NCBI GenBank assembly: GCA_035048495.1
Contig: CM068542.1
Span: forward strand, 41,569,109-41,633,108
Length of the DNA stretch: 64,000 nt
Direction: 5' to 3'
DNA from: Euptelea pleiosperma
Lineage: Eukaryota; Streptophyta; Magnoliopsida; Ranunculales; Eupteleaceae
Shown here: positions 1 through 10,835 of the stretch, one piece after another
How the letters are laid out: every line of letters begins with the position of its first letter
How positions within the stretch are numbered: the stretch's first letter is position 1
The notes under the pieces: generated by a model
Database searches by the model: none
Seen by the model: only the letters and a program-made list of their open reading frames with translations
Told to the model about the DNA's origin: nothing
Made by a program: the position numbers and the translations under genes

Positions 1-460
1 GTGGAGGACCCATCAAAATAAAGTATCCATGTTTCAACAGGGGAAGCCTGGCACTTCCACGAGATATCTTCATGTGTTAAGGAGTCATCCATCCTGGGAA
101 TGTTGCTAGCAAGTCGACAATCGCTTGTTCTTTGAGGGTCTTCGGGTGAAAACATGAGATGTGAAATTCAGACAACTGAAATAGTCATCTAGCAGTCCGT
201 CCAGTTAACGGAATAAAGCCCGCTTTGGCGATGAGATGACCCTTCCTCGCCATCAGATAATGACGAAGGTTTTGGGTAGCATGGATGAGGGAGAGGCACG
301 TACACTCGAACTTCGGATATCGGACTAAACGTCCTTAACACACGACTGGTGTAGTAGATAGGACATTCCGACCTTCATCTTCTTGTGCTAGTAAGGCGCC
401 AATGACTCGAATAATAGTTTTCAGGACTCGAATAATAGTTTCCTGTCCTTAGAAACAAAG

Positions 461-814
461 CTAGGAAGTTAAGGTGGCCAAGGCATCGACATGACGATTT
501 CCCACCCGTCCAATGTGTTCGATGATAGCATTTTGAAAAATATGGATCAAGTCTTGCGCTCCCTTTATCTTGAAGTACTGGACTCTTAAATTATTCGCTA
601 TAGATAGACCCAAGAGGAAGGCTAAGTACTCGTCCTCTTGATTTGAACATGAGAAATCGAGTTTGCAAGAATACGGCATGACCGTGGAATCTGCCGCAAT
701 GAAAAAAACTCTTTTATCTCCTACGGTAGTCGTGGAGGACCCATCAAAATAAAGTATCCATGTTTCCTCAGCGAAAGCTTCTTGGGCTATGGGAAACATC
801 TGGCACTTCCACAA
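461..814 (-). pseudogene. Most complete archaeal-type RNase H monomer of block 1
   Basis: This 117-codon open stretch covers almost the whole second RNase H domain of one array unit. The first acidic residue is in YFDGSST, the second in the NQEDEYLAFLLGL helix, and the last in GNRHVDALATL. The third acidic site, expected in a GDS motif after YFKI, is damaged (KGAQDL), so the catalytic set is incomplete. It is a fragment of a retroelement polyprotein with no start signal of its own. Confidence 0.7.
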
Positions 815-3125
815 GATATCTTCATGTATTTTGGAATCATCTACCCTGGAATGAGGCTAGCAAGTCTACAATCGCTTGTCCTTTGATGTCCTATAAGTGA
901 AAACATGAGATGTCAAATTAAGACAACTGTAATAGCCATCTAGCAGAGGGTCCAGTTAATGTCGGTTTGGAGATGAGATATCGAACTAGGTCAGCTTTGG
1001 ATTTGAGATGACCCTTCCTCGCCATCAGATAGTGACAAAAGTTTTAGGTACCATGGATGAGGCTGAGGCATGCACACTCAAACTTCGGATATGGGAGCTA
1101 AACGTCCTTAACTCACGACTGGTGTAGTAGATAGGAGATTCCAACCTTCATCTTCATGTGCAAATAAGGCACAAATGACTCGAATAATAGTTTCCTGTCC
1201 TCAGAAATAGAGCATGGAAGCTAAGGTGGCCAAGGCATCGACATGACGATTACCCGCTTGTCCAGTGTGTTCGATTATAGCATTTTGGAAAATATAGGAT
1301 CAAGTCTTGTGCTCTGGTGGATTCTCCCTCTATCTTGAACTATTGGACTCCTAAATTCTTCTTTATAGAAAGACCCAAGAGGAAGCCTTCGTACTCGGCC
1401 TCTTGATTTGAACATGGGAAATCGAGTTTGCAAGAAATCAACATGACTGTGGAATCTGCAGCGGTAAAAAAATCTCTTGTATCTCCTCCGGTAGACGTGG
1501 AGGACCCATCAAAATAAAGTATACATGTTTAAACAGGGCAAGCTTCTTGGGCTATGGGAAACCCCTTGCACTTCCACGAGATATCTTCCTGTATTAAGGA
1601 GTCATTCACCCTGGCAATGTTGCTACCAAGTCGATTATCGCTTGTCCTTTGATGGCATTCGGGTGAAAACATGACATGTCTAATTCAGACAACTGTAAGA
1701 GCCATTTAGCAGTGCGACCAATTAATGTCAGTTTCAAAATGCGATATCGAACTAAGTCCGCCTTGGCGATGAAATGACCCTTCCTCGCCATCAGATAATG
1801 ACGAAAGTTTTGGGTAACATGGATGAGGGCGTGGCATGCACTCTCGAACTTCGGATATCGGAGCTAAACGTCCTTAACACACGACGGATGTAGTAGATAG
1901 GATATTCCGGCCTTCATCTTCTTGTGCAAGTAAGGCACCAATGACTCGATTAATAGTTTCGTATCCTTAGAAACCGAGCTTGGAAGCTAAGGTGGCCAAC
2001 GCATCAACATGACGATTACCCGCTCATCTAGTGTGTTCGATGACAACAGTTTGAAAAATATAGGATCAAGTCTTGTACTCCCATGGAGTCCCTTCTATCT
2101 TGAAGTACTGGACTCCTAAATTCTTCGTCACAGATAGACCCAAGAGGAAGGCTTCGTACTCAGCCTCTTGATTTGAACATAGGAAATCGAGTTAGCAAGA
2201 AATCGGCATGACCGTTGAATCTGCCGCAATTAAAAAAACTCTTGCATCTCCTCTGGTAGTCATGGAGGACCTATCAAAATAAAGTATCCATGTTTTCTCA
2301 AGGGAAGCATCATGGTCTATGGTTAACTCCTAGCAATTCCACGAGATATGTTCATGTATTAAGGTGTCATCTACCCTGGGAATGTTGCTAGCAAGTCGAC
2401 AATCGCATGTCCTTTGATGGCCTTCGGGTGAAAACATGAGATGTCAAATTCAGAATATTGTAAGAGCCATTTAGCAGTGGGTCCAATTAATGTCGGTTTC
2501 GAAATGAGATATCGAACTAGGTCTGCTTTGGCGATGAGATGACCCTTCCTCGCCATCAGATAATGACGAAAGTTTTGGGTAGCATGAATAAGGGCGTGGT
2601 ATGCACACTCGAACTTCGGATATCAGAGCTAAACATCCTTAACACTCGACTGGTGTAGTAGATAGGACATTCCGACCTACATTTTCTTGTGCAAGTAAGG
2701 CTCCAATGACTCGAATAACAGTTCCCTGTCCTCAGAAAATAAGTTTGTAAGCTAAGGTGGCCAAGGCATCAACATGACGATTACACGCCCGTCCAATGTG
2801 TTCGATGATAGCATTTTGAAAAATATGAGATCAAGTCTTGCGCTCCCGTGGAGTCTCCCTCTATTTTGAACTACTGGACTCCGAAATTCTTCGCTATAGA
2901 AAGACCCAAGGGGAAGGCTGCGTACTCGGCCTCTTGATTTGAACTTGGGAAATCGACTTTGCAAGAAATCGGCATGATCGTGGAATTTGCCGCAATGAAA
3001 AAAACTCTTGCATCTCTACCGGTAGTCGTGGAGGACCCAACAAAGCAAAGTATCAATGTTTCCACAGGGGGAAACTTCTTGTGCTATGGGAAACGTCTGG
3101 GACTTCCCCGAGATATCTTCATATA

Positions 3126-3383
3126 TTAAGGAGTCATCCACCCTGTGAATGTTGCTAGCAAGTCGACAATCGCTTGTCCTTTGTTGGCCTTCAGGTGAAA
3201 ACATGAGATGTCAAATTTAGACAATTGAAATAGCCATCTAGCAGTCCGTCCAAATAATGTTTGTTTCGAAATGAGATATCGAATTAGGCCCGCTTTGGCA
3301 ATGACATGACCCTTCCTCTCCATCAGATAATGACGGAAGTTTTCGGTAGTAGAGATGAGGGCGAGGCATGTACACTCGAACAT
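3126..3383 (-). pseudogene. RT-associated RNase H fragment, array monomer
   Basis: This open stretch of 85 codons reads the C-terminal part of the reverse-transcriptase RNase H and the connector. Visible motifs are ACLALI, FRHYLMERKGH, LIRYLISKQTL, ARWLFQLSKFDISC and KGQAIVDLLATF. These match plant Ty3/gypsy polyproteins. It is one of the better preserved copies; the equivalent stretches at 1606-1791 and 2371-2556 are shorter. Confidence 0.65.
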
Positions 3384-4520
3384 CGCATATCGAAACTAAA
3401 CGTCCGTAACGCATGACTGGTGTACTAGATAGGACATTCCGACCTTCATCTTCTGTGCTAGTAAGGCACCAAAGACTCGAATAATAGTTTCCTCTCCTTA
3501 GAAACAGAGCTTGGAAGCTAAGGTGGCCAAAGCATCGACATGACGATCACCCGACCGTCCAGTGTGTTCGATGATAGCATTTTGAAAGATATGGGATCAA
3601 GTCTTGTGCTCCCGTGGAGTCTCCCTCTATCTTGAAGTACTAGACTCCTAAATTCTTCGTTATAGATAGACCCATGAGAAAGGCTTCGTACTCGGCCTCT
3701 TGGTTTGAAAATGGGAAATTGAGTTTGCAAGAAATCGACATGACCGTAGAATCTGCCACAATGAAAAAAACTCTTGCGTCACCTCTGGTAGTCGTAGAAG
3801 ACCCATCAAAATAAAGTATCCATGTTTCCCCAGGGGAAGCTTCTTGGGCTTTGGGAAACGCCTAGCAGTTCCACGAGATATCTTCATGTATTAAGGTGTC
3901 ATCCACCCTTGGAATGTTGCTAGAAAGTCGACAATCGATTATCCTTTGAGATATCGAACTAGGTCCGCTTTGGCAATGAGATGACCCTTCCTCGCAATCA
4001 GATAATGACGAAATATTTGGGTAGCACGAAAGAGGACGAGGCATGCATACTCGAACTTCGGATATCGGAGCTAAACATCCTTAACACACGACTGGTGTAG
4101 TAGAAAGGACATTCCGACTTTCATCTTCTTGTATTAGTTAGGCACCGATGACTCGAATAATAGTTTTCATGACTCGAATAATACTTTCCTATCCTTAGAA
4201 ACATAACTTGGAAGCAAAGGTGGCCAAGGCATCGACATGACCGTGGAATCTGCCGCAAGAAAAAAACTCTTGCATCTCCTCCGATATTCATGGAGGACCC
4301 ATCAAAATGAAGTATCCATGTTTCAACAGGGAAAGCTTCTTGGGCTATGGGAAACATCTCACACCTCCACGAGAAATCTTCATGTACAAAGGAGTCGTCC
4401 ACCCTAGGAATGTTGCCAGCAAGTCGATAATCACTTGTCCTTTGATGGCCTTGGAAAAGGACTTGTACTATAACTCAAGTTGGTCAGGGAGAGAAGGTGA
4501 TCGTTCTTTTTATTGATAAT

Positions 4521-4691
4521 TGTTGGTTTATTCTTCTACTTGTGTGTGGTGGTATTTTTGTCATTTTACCTTTGTCTGGCTAATAATATAAGGATCATCA
4601 GTGAACACGTCCTAACTAGATTTGATCTTTTCTTCTATTCAACGATTCTCAATTTTTCCTCTCGTTTCTCTAAACCCTAACTCTAGCAACA
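4521..4691 (+). mobile_element. Copia-type LTR, + orientation (copy 1)
   Basis: The sequence begins TGTTGG and ends CAACA, giving the TG..CA ends and short inverted terminal repeat of an LTR. It is followed immediately by a primer-binding site, so it is a 5' LTR in + orientation. It contains the CTAAACCCTAACTCTAGCA tail that also appears, reversed, in the LTR at 4,843-4,989. At about 170 bp it is short for a Copia LTR. No + strand coding region follows it. Confidence 0.75.
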
Positions 4692-4704
4692 TGGTATCAA
4701 AGCC
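4692..4704 (+). promoter_or_regulatory. Primer-binding site, initiator tRNA-Met type
   Basis: TGGTATCAAAGCC directly abuts the CA end of the LTR. It differs by one base from TGGTATCAGAGCC, the initiator methionine tRNA complement typical of plant Copia elements. Confidence 0.8.
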
Positions 4705-4842
4705 TTCACTTCTGACCCTCTTTCAACCCCAATTCCATCTCTTCCTCCCTTTTTCTTTTTCCTTCTTTTACCCTCACTTCTGATCCTCTTCCAACCCTAA
4801 TTCCATCTCTCTTCTTTTTCCCTTCTTCATTTTAATTATTTT

Positions 4843-4989
4843 TGTGCTAGAGTTAGGGTTTAAAAAAAAAAGAGGAGAATCTGAAAATCGTGGAGAGAAA
4901 AAAAGATCAAATCCAGTGAAGACGTGCTTAGCCAAGTAAAGGTAAAAGGACAAAAAAGCCCACATACATAGTAGAACAATAAACCAACA
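4843..4989 (-). mobile_element. Inverted Copia LTR (3' LTR of a minus-strand element), copy 1
   Basis: Read on -, this begins TGTTGG at 4,989 just after a purine-rich tract (GTTGAGGGGAA), as expected for a 3' LTR following a polypurine tract. It resembles the + strand LTR at 4,521-4,691 but points the opposite way, so the two LTRs face each other across about 150 bp of leader-like pyrimidine-rich DNA. The Copia coding remnant on its right is in the matching orientation. Confidence 0.7.
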
Positions 4990-5511
4990 TTCCCCTCAAC
5001 TTGGAGCGTAAACATCATGAAGCTCCAACTTTGAACAAATAAACTCCACTCGTGCCCTAAAGAGTGCCTTTGTGAACAAATCTCCAAGTTGGTAGAAGAC
5101 TTCACGTACGGAGTAGAGACGTCACCACATACATCCTTGTGCCTAACAAAATAACAATCCACCTCAATATGTTTCGTACGCTCACGAAAGTCCGGGTTAG
5201 AGGCTATGAGAGTAGCTGCCTGATTATCACAGTGCAAATGCATAGGAGAATTCACATCAAAACCCAACTTACGAAGAAGGTGCTTCAATTAAGTCAACTC
5301 ACATAGTATGACCCATTGCCCTATATTATGCTTCAGCACTTAACCGGGCTACTACTGCCCATTTCATACTCCTCCACGATACAAGAATGCCAACAAGAAA
5401 AGTACAATATCCCGTAGTCGACCTACTATCAGAGGGTTATCCAGCCCAATCAAAATCTGTATATCCAACATCCTGAAGATGTCCATGATGTCTATATAGT
5501 AAACAACGGGG
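4990..5511 (-). pseudogene. Copia RNase H C-terminal fragment, copy 1
   Basis: On - the sequence reads LKHLLRKLGF, HCDNQAATLIASNP and RTKHIEVDCYFVR, the signature end of Copia reverse transcriptase/RNase H. The reading frame is broken upstream, and the expected 'QLADIFTK'-like tail is frameshifted. The Copia homology stops at about 5,511, where chromovirus-type sequence starts abruptly. Confidence 0.8.
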
Positions 5512-5835
5512 ACTAAATCGATAGTGTGTTGAAGGACCCGCATCGGAGGAAGCTCATCTAGTAAATTACCAGAAAAACATCCTAAAACTCCCTATACACT
5601 GGAACCACATCAGGTGGTATCTCAACAACTACTCAAGAGAGGAATCTTTCGCAAGGAGTGCATAAACGGACTCATCCGTGGTCTCTCAAATTCTTTCGCA
5701 CTTATGATGTGGAGAGATTTGGACAGTGGTCCTTTGTTGGTCTCACGCTTCCACGTATTATCTTTCCTCTTAGTGGTGTTCTTGGATGGTATAAGGTTCA
5801 ACTTAATCCTCTTGCCTTTGTAAATAAGAGAACAT
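5512..5835 (-). pseudogene. Chromovirus pol N-terminal fragment, copy 1
   Basis: This stretch is nearly the same as 9,407-9,725 and 11,720-12,030. At 11,700-12,030 the equivalent DNA continues directly into a chromovirus reverse transcriptase, which identifies the origin as the 'FxDVFPDELPPMRDIQHxIDLVPG' region just before RT. Here the frame is broken and the fragment is joined on its left to Copia RNase H. Open stretches on + in this interval are antisense shadows. Confidence 0.6.
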
Positions 5836-6830
5836 GTGTTCGATCTGCTAAACAATTAAACGATATGAAATTGGATCTGCTTTGGCAATGTGGTGAACTT
5901 TGTTGGCCATCAGATAATGCCGAAATTTTTGGGTAGAATGGATGAAGACGAGGCAACCACGCTCGACTTTCGGATATCGGAGCTCAACATCCCTTAGCAC
6001 ACAACTGTTGTAATAGATAGGACGTTCTCGACCTTCTTCATCTTCTTGTGCAAGTATGGCGCAATTGGATTGATCTGATGTGACGAGGTATAGGAAAAGT
6101 GGTTTCCTGGGCAATGGTGCGATCATAGTGGGGGATGAGGTCAATAGCTCCTTGATCTTGGAAAAAGCGGCCTCTTGCCGGCATCCCCATTGGAACTAGG
6201 CATTTTTCTTGAGCATAGGGAGGAAATGAGCCATGATGTCGGCAAAGCTAGGTACAAAGTGCCATATGTAAGAGAGACGGTCCAAGAAACTTTTTAGGTA
6301 TTTCAAGCACATAAGTGGTGGCATAGAGATAATAGCAGCCGAATGTGAGGCATCAATGTCGATGCCCTTCTCAAGGACATTCAAGCCAAGGAATTTGCAT
6401 GCAGTGACACCAAAGGCACACTTTGAGTGGATTCATTCGTAACTTGAACTGTCTGCACCGCTCAAGAACACAACATAACATTAGCAAGTGATTGTCATGC
6501 TTCTTTGACTTGACCACAATGTCATCTACATAGTTTTCGATGTTTCGATGAAGCATGCCATAGAATATGGCTGTCATTGCTATCTGGTAGGTGGCTCCAG
6601 CGTTCTTGAGGCCGAACTACATGGCAATGTAATAAAACTTCACTATTGGTATCCGGAATGCGATTTTCTCAGCGTCTCTCGGTGCCATGCGAATTTGGTT
6701 GTAACCGGTATACCCATCCAAGAAACAAAACATCGCAATTCCTATTGTCGCATCGCACCTAGCTTGAATGTTCGTTCCCGTACCGTCTAGTTTTATGACC
6801 GCGCAATTCTTTTGCAATAAATAATGGCAT
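5836..6830 (-). pseudogene. Tat-type gypsy reverse transcriptase/RNase H fragment, copy 1
   Basis: Reading from 6,817 downward on -, the order is DGYTGYNQIRMAPRDAEKIAF, FGLKNAGATYQIAM, the catalytic YVDDIVVKSK, CRQFKLRMNP, then LYLVTSDQSN, LAQEDEEGRERPIYY, LRYPKVERGCL and TQKFRHYLMANKVH. That is RT palm through RNase H in the correct order, broken into at least four frames. The YVDD box is intact here, unlike in the second copy. The element supplied the same polyprotein region from which the ~765-bp arrays were made. Confidence 0.8.
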
Positions 6831-6869
6831 TCTGAGCTACCTTAAGCCTTTTTCGCCCAATACCTTTAT

Positions 6870-7260
6870 CAGTGTTAGGCGAGCGACGTCATATTCAGTC
6901 GAGCACCACTCTCATCTGCAGCTAGGGCGGCTCTGGCAGATGGTATCACGATTTCTACTAGTAAACCGCGTCAGCACCATACACCAAAGAAAAAGGAGAG
7001 AAACTTATGGCACTCCTTGTTGATGTCCGATATGCCCATAATAGAAGAGGAAGTTTCTCATGCCAATTCCTGTAATTATCGAAAACCGATTTGGCCAACT
7101 CGCAAGAGTGTCTTCGTTGATGCTTCCGCTTGTCCGTTGCCTTTGTAGTATGGTGTGGACTAGACGAACTTAATTGCATATTGCTCAAGGAGACGCCTCT
7201 TTATCTGCTTCTCGATATCATGGCGAAAGTTCTGAGGCGATTGTTTGACTGTAAGATATT
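6870..7260 (-). pseudogene. Gypsy integrase fragment
   Basis: On - the remnant reads QYAIKF, STPYYKGNGQAEA, NWHEKLPLLLWAYRTSTR, FSPFSLVYGADAVY and then EIVIPSAR. These are the C-terminal half of the catalytic core and the region following it in plant Ty3/gypsy integrases. At least two frame changes and a stop interrupt it. The integrase lies on the RT N-terminal side, the wrong order for a gypsy element on -, so this is a rearranged piece and not the direct continuation of the RT fragment next to it. Confidence 0.7.
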
Positions 7261-8315
7261 GCTTTTGACATGAAGCTTGTGCACGACCAGATTGGGTCGT
7301 AATCCCAACAAGAAGCTTCTATACGACCAGATTGGGTCGTAAAAGAAATAGCAAGGAGTAGTCGCACTCCGATGGTGCCAGTTGAGCACATATGGATATT
7401 AGCTGTGAGGATTCTTTGCTGCAAAAATACACCATTTCGAGTCGTTCGACGACCCCCTTTGCCTTGTCTTGCATATATTCAGGTGTGGTTGGGAGGGTAA
7501 TTGTTATTTCTTTCTCTATTGAACATGCATGAGGAATACAGAAAGCATTTTCTTGGGGATGGGGGTGGGAGGCAAATAGCTTTTGTATTTGCCCTTGCGA
7601 CCATCATAAGTACACCACACTCCCGTTTGGCATCGTGACTTTGACTATGGGATTTGATGAATCTTCACCTCTTTCCTTTTGACTTCCTTTACAGCTGCTA
7701 CACACCTCATCCAATCTCGGTTCCCATTTTGGGAAAGGTATGCCCGTGATTGGTTTGGGTAAAACTTCTTGGATCATAGTCACATCGTAATAGACGGCAT
7801 CGGCCATTGCATTATGAGGCGGAGGTCACCATTCCCATTGGAGCTTCCATGTATGCCCTTTATTGCTTCAATCAAAGATGAGTGGAACAAACTTCGAACT
7901 TTTTTTAGCAGCATCGTGCATTGGAAACATGTTTTCGATACAAATTTCTACAAGCCTCACTTAGTAACCGCCTCATTGCAATCAGTGGCAAAATCTATAA
8001 AACGCCGTACAAAGTCGTTGAGCAGTTCTGTAACCTCTTGTATTAGGCAAATAAGGTCCACGATCGTAACTTGCTCCACAATAAAAAAGAAATTTGGCAT
8101 AGAATACATCAACCATGTCATGCCAAGATCAGATGCTATTAGGCTAGAGACTATTGTACCATGTGTATGCTCATGCAGTCAAAGTCTTTGGAAATTCACG
8201 GAGCGTAAATCATCATGAATTTGGTGTGCTCTAAGTGCTTCGAGGAATCGAGCAACAAGCTCTCATGCACTACTTCTCACGTTGTAAGAAGGAAACATTA
8301 GACTGATGTATCCCT
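7261..8315 (-). other. Unassigned retroelement-like stretch, possible gag remnant
   Basis: This stretch belongs to the composite region but matches no domain I can name. On - there is a 67-codon open stretch at 7,604-7,807 that ends in KVTMPNGSVVYL, and scattered FVRRFIDFATDC-like text near 7,980-8,020 that resembles gypsy gag. A 20-bp segment around 7,280 (CGACCAGATTGGGTCGTAA) occurs twice, about 50 bp apart. No intact gene is seen. Confidence 0.35.
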
Positions 8316-8385
8316 TAGGAAAAGACTTGTACTGCAACTCAAGGTGGTAGGACGGAGAAGGTGATCGATTCTATTTTTTGATAAT

Positions 8386-8554
8386 TGTTGGTTTATTATT
8401 CTACTTATGTGTGGGGGCATTTTTGTCATTTTTCTTTGTTTGGCTAAAAATATAAGGTCACTAGTGAGCACGTCTTCTCTGGATTTGATCTTTTCTTCTC
8501 TCCAACGAGTCTCAATTTCTCCTCTCTTTTCTCTAAAGCCTAACCCTAGCAAGA
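8386..8554 (+). mobile_element. Copia-type LTR, + orientation (copy 2)
   Basis: It starts TGTTGG, has the same internal landmarks as 4,521-4,691 (GGGGGCATTTTTGTCATTTT, GGATTTGATCTTTTCTTCTC), and ends AAGA where copy 1 ends AACA, so the terminal CA is mutated. A primer-binding site follows directly. Confidence 0.75.
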
Positions 8555-8567
8555 TGGTATCAAAGCC
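8555..8567 (+). promoter_or_regulatory. Primer-binding site, initiator tRNA-Met type (copy 2)
   Basis: TGGTATCAAAGCC immediately follows the LTR, identical to the site at 4,692. The leader after it contains a tandem repeat of a CTCACTTCTGACCTCTTTCA-like block (near 8,568 and 8,637). Confidence 0.8.
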
Positions 8568-8711
8568 TCACTTCTGACCTCTTTCAACCCCACTTCCATC
8601 TCTCTTCATCTTCCCTTTTCTTTTTCCTTTATTTAGCCTCACTTTTGATCATCTTTCAACCCTAATATCATCTCTCTTCATCTTCCCTTTTGTTCTTCCT
8701 TTTTTCTCGGT

Positions 8712-8879
8712 GCTAGAGTTAGGGTTTAGGGAAAAGAGAAAAGAAACTAAGAATCGTTAGACAGAAAAAAAAAAAAAAGATCAAATCCAGTGAAAACATG
8801 CTCACTAGTGACCCTTATATTATTGGCAAACAAAAGTAAGACAAAAATGCCCCCATACATATTAGAACAATAAACCAAC
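8712..8879 (-). mobile_element. Inverted Copia LTR, copy 2
   Basis: Read on -, it begins TGTTGG at about 8,879 right after a GGGGGAG polypurine tract, and it shares its length and landmarks with the LTR at 8,386-8,554 in reverse orientation. The two LTRs are therefore head to head, with about 155 bp between them. Confidence 0.72.
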
Positions 8880-9487
8880 ACTCCCCCATAAGTTGGAGCG
8901 TAAACATCATGAAGCTCAGACTTTGAACAAATAAAATTCATTTGTGCCCTAAAGAGTGCCGTTGTGAACAAATCTGCAAGCTGGTCGGAAGACTTCACAT
9001 AGAGAGTACAGACGGCACCACATACCACCTTGTCCCTAACAAAACGACAATCCACCTCAATATGTTTTGTACGATCATGAAAGACCGGGTTAGAGGCTAT
9101 GTGAATAGCCGCCTGATTATCACAATACATATGCATAGGAGACTCCACAATAAAACCCAACTCACGAAGAAGGTGCTTCAATAAAGTCAACTCACACGTA
9201 GTATGAGCTATTACCCTGTATTCGGCTCCAGCACTTGACCGCGCTACTACTGCCCGTTTTTTACCCTTCCACGATACTAGATTGCCACCAAGAAAAGTAC
9301 AATATACCGTAGTCGACATTCTATCAGAAAGAGATCCAGCCCAATCAGCATCAATATATCCAACAACTTGAAGATGTCCATCATGTCTATATAGCAAACC
9401 ACGGGGACTAAATCGATAGTGTTGTAGGTCCCGCATCAGAGGAAACTCATCTGGTAAATTATCAGAAAAACATCCTGAAACTCCCAA
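8747..9487 (-). pseudogene. Chimeric ORF: chromovirus pol start fused to Copia RNase H
   Basis: This open stretch is 246 codons. Its first ~25 residues read as the chromovirus segment (CFSDNLPDEFPLMRDLQH). From GLLYRHDGH onward it is Copia RNase H: YIDADWAGS, FLGGNLVSWKGKKR, SSAGAEYR, LLKHLLRELGF, CDNQAAIHIASNP and RTKHIEVDCRFVRD. The last ~45 codons run through the polypurine tract into the inverted LTR. The junction lies at CCCCG at about 9,403. Copy 1 has the same junction, while 11,700-11,730 shows the unjoined chromovirus sequence. The ORF is long enough to be mistaken for a gene; nothing suggests it is expressed. Confidence 0.8.
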
Positions 9488-9725
9488 TACACTGGAACCA
9501 CATTAGGTGGTATCTCAACAACTGACTCAGGAGATGAATCTTTGGCTAAGAGTGCATAAATGGACTCGTCCGTGGTCTCTCAAATTCTTTCGCACTTATG
9601 ATGTGGAGAGATTTGGACAGTGGTCCTTTGTTGGTCTCACCCTTCCGCGTATTATCTTTCCTCTTAGTAGTGTTCTTGGGTGGTATAAGGTTCAACTTAA
9701 TCCTCTTGCCTTAGTAATAAAGGAA
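9407..9725 (-). pseudogene. Chromovirus pol N-terminal fragment, copy 2
   Basis: This is the partner of 5,512-5,835 and of the native version at 11,720-12,030. It lies between Copia RNase H on the left and Tat-type gypsy RNase H on the right, neither of which is its natural neighbour. A 126-codon open stretch on + here (9,507-9,887) is antisense and not a gene. Confidence 0.6.
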
Positions 9726-10835
9726 CATGTGTTTGATCTGCTAAACAATTCAATGATATCAAATTGGGTCTGCTATCGCAATAAGGTGAACTTTGTTGGC
9801 CATCAGATAATGCCGAAATTGTGTACCATGGATAAAGGCGAGGCGAGCACGCTCGACTTTCGGTTATCAAAGCTCAGCATCACTTAGCACACGACTGTCG
9901 TAATAGATAGGACGTTCTCGACCTTCATCTTCTTGCGCTAGTAGGACACCATTGGATTGATATGATGTGACGAGGTATAGGAAAAGTGGTTTCCAGGCAA
10001 TGATGCCATCATAGTGGGCGACGAGGTCAATAGCTCCTTGATATTGGAAAAAACGGCCTCGTGCTGGCATCCCCATTGGAACTAGGCATTTTTCTTCATA
10101 GGGAGGAAATGAGACATGATGTTGGCAAACCTAGGTACAAAGCGTCGTATGTTAAAGAGACGACCCAAGAAACTTTTTAGGTCTTCAAGCACCAAGGTGG
10201 TGGCATGGAGATGATAGCAGCCGAATGTGAGGCATCAATGTCGATGCCCTTCTCATGGACATTGAAGCCAAGGAATTTGCATGCAGTGACACCAAAGGCA
10301 CACTTTGAGCGGATTCATTCGTAACTTCAACTGTCAGCACCGCTCGAGAACACGACATAATGTCAGCAAGTGATTGCCACGCTCCTTTGACTTAACCACA
10401 ATGTCATCTGCATTGTCCTTGATGTCTCGATGAAGCATCTCATGGAATATGGTTGTCATTGCTATCTGATAGGTGGCTCCAGCGTTCTTGAGGCCGAAGG
10501 GATGACAGTGTAACAAAAGATCCCTATTGGTGTCCGAAATGAGATTTTCTCAGCGTCACTTGGTGCCATGCGAATTTGGTTGTAGCCGTTTAACCCATCA
10601 AAGAAAGAAAACATCGCATGCCCTACTGTCACATCGATGAGCATGTCTAAATTGGGGAGTGGAAAGTCGTGTTTGGCGCATGCACAATTAAGATCTCAAA
10701 TGTCCACACAACAACGAATCTGACCATTTTTTTCTTGATGGTAAGATGTTGGCGAGCCATGTCAAGTGAGGTACGGGTTTGATGAAACCGACTTCCAATA
10801 GCTTGGAGATTTCAGAACTCCACCTATACAAACTC
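9726..10835 (-). pseudogene. Tat-type gypsy reverse transcriptase/RNase H fragment, copy 2
   Basis: Reading downward from 10,830 on -: ISKLLEVGFIKPVPHLTWLANI, FPLPNLDMLID, FSFFDGLNGYNQIRMAPSDAEK, FGLKNAGATYQ, then a catalytic box mutated to NADDIVVKS (YVDD in copy 1), LYLVTSYQSNGVLLAQEDEGRERPIYY. It extends further toward the RT N-terminus than copy 1. At about 10,835 it is fused to an unrelated chromovirus RT piece. Multiple frameshifts make it non-functional. Confidence 0.8.

Larger units (their letters stand above)
1..4452 (-). repeat. Tandem array of ~765-bp units from a Tat-type gypsy RNase H region (block 1)
   Basis: The same segment recurs about six times, with landmarks such as GTGGAGGACCCATCAAA near 1, 733, 1497, 2263, 3030, 3793 and 4292, and CTTCCTCGCCATCAG near 243, 1012, 1780, 2542 and 3308. 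Spacing is 762-769 bp, and the last unit is shortened. Read on -, each unit runs from the end of the reverse transcriptase RNase H (motifs RPIYYTSRVL, FRHYLMARKGH, AKWLLQLSEFDISC) into a second RNase H domain (WILYFDGSS, QEAEYEAFLLGL, NRHVDALA). The second domain is the archaeal-type RNase H known from plant Tat-lineage Ty3/gypsy elements. Every unit carries stops and frameshifts, so nothing here should make a working protein. The arrangement is satellite-like, not a set of separate insertions. Confidence 0.88.
4453..6815. repeat. Segmental duplication of composite retroelement block, copy 1
   Basis: This block and 8,316-10,640 share the same order of parts: a GGAAAAGACTTGTACT left edge, a Copia LTR on +, an inverted Copia LTR, Copia RNase H on -, a chromovirus fragment, then gypsy RNase H/RT on -. 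Both internal junctions between unrelated element families are in the same place, so this was one composite that was copied, not two independent mosaics. Divergence between the copies is moderate. Confidence 0.8.
8316..10640. repeat. Segmental duplication of composite retroelement block, copy 2
   Basis: This is the second copy of the block at 4,453-6,815, with the same order and the same inter-element junctions. It is better preserved: its Copia RNase H is open for about 190 codons and its two LTRs are less eroded. Beyond about 10,640 the copies diverge. This one continues into the N-terminal part of gypsy RT, whereas copy 1 continues into integrase. Confidence 0.8.

Noticed and set aside
5614..5936. 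Open stretches of 69-92 codons on + with a mirrored partner at 9,507-9,887
   Set aside because: They are antisense to the chromovirus fragment, which recurs a third time at 11,716-12,055 in its native context on -. The + frames match no family.
7769..8218. 149-codon open stretch on +
   Set aside because: Composition is biased and it overlaps gag-like text on -. No conserved motif is seen, and it is inside rearranged retroelement DNA.
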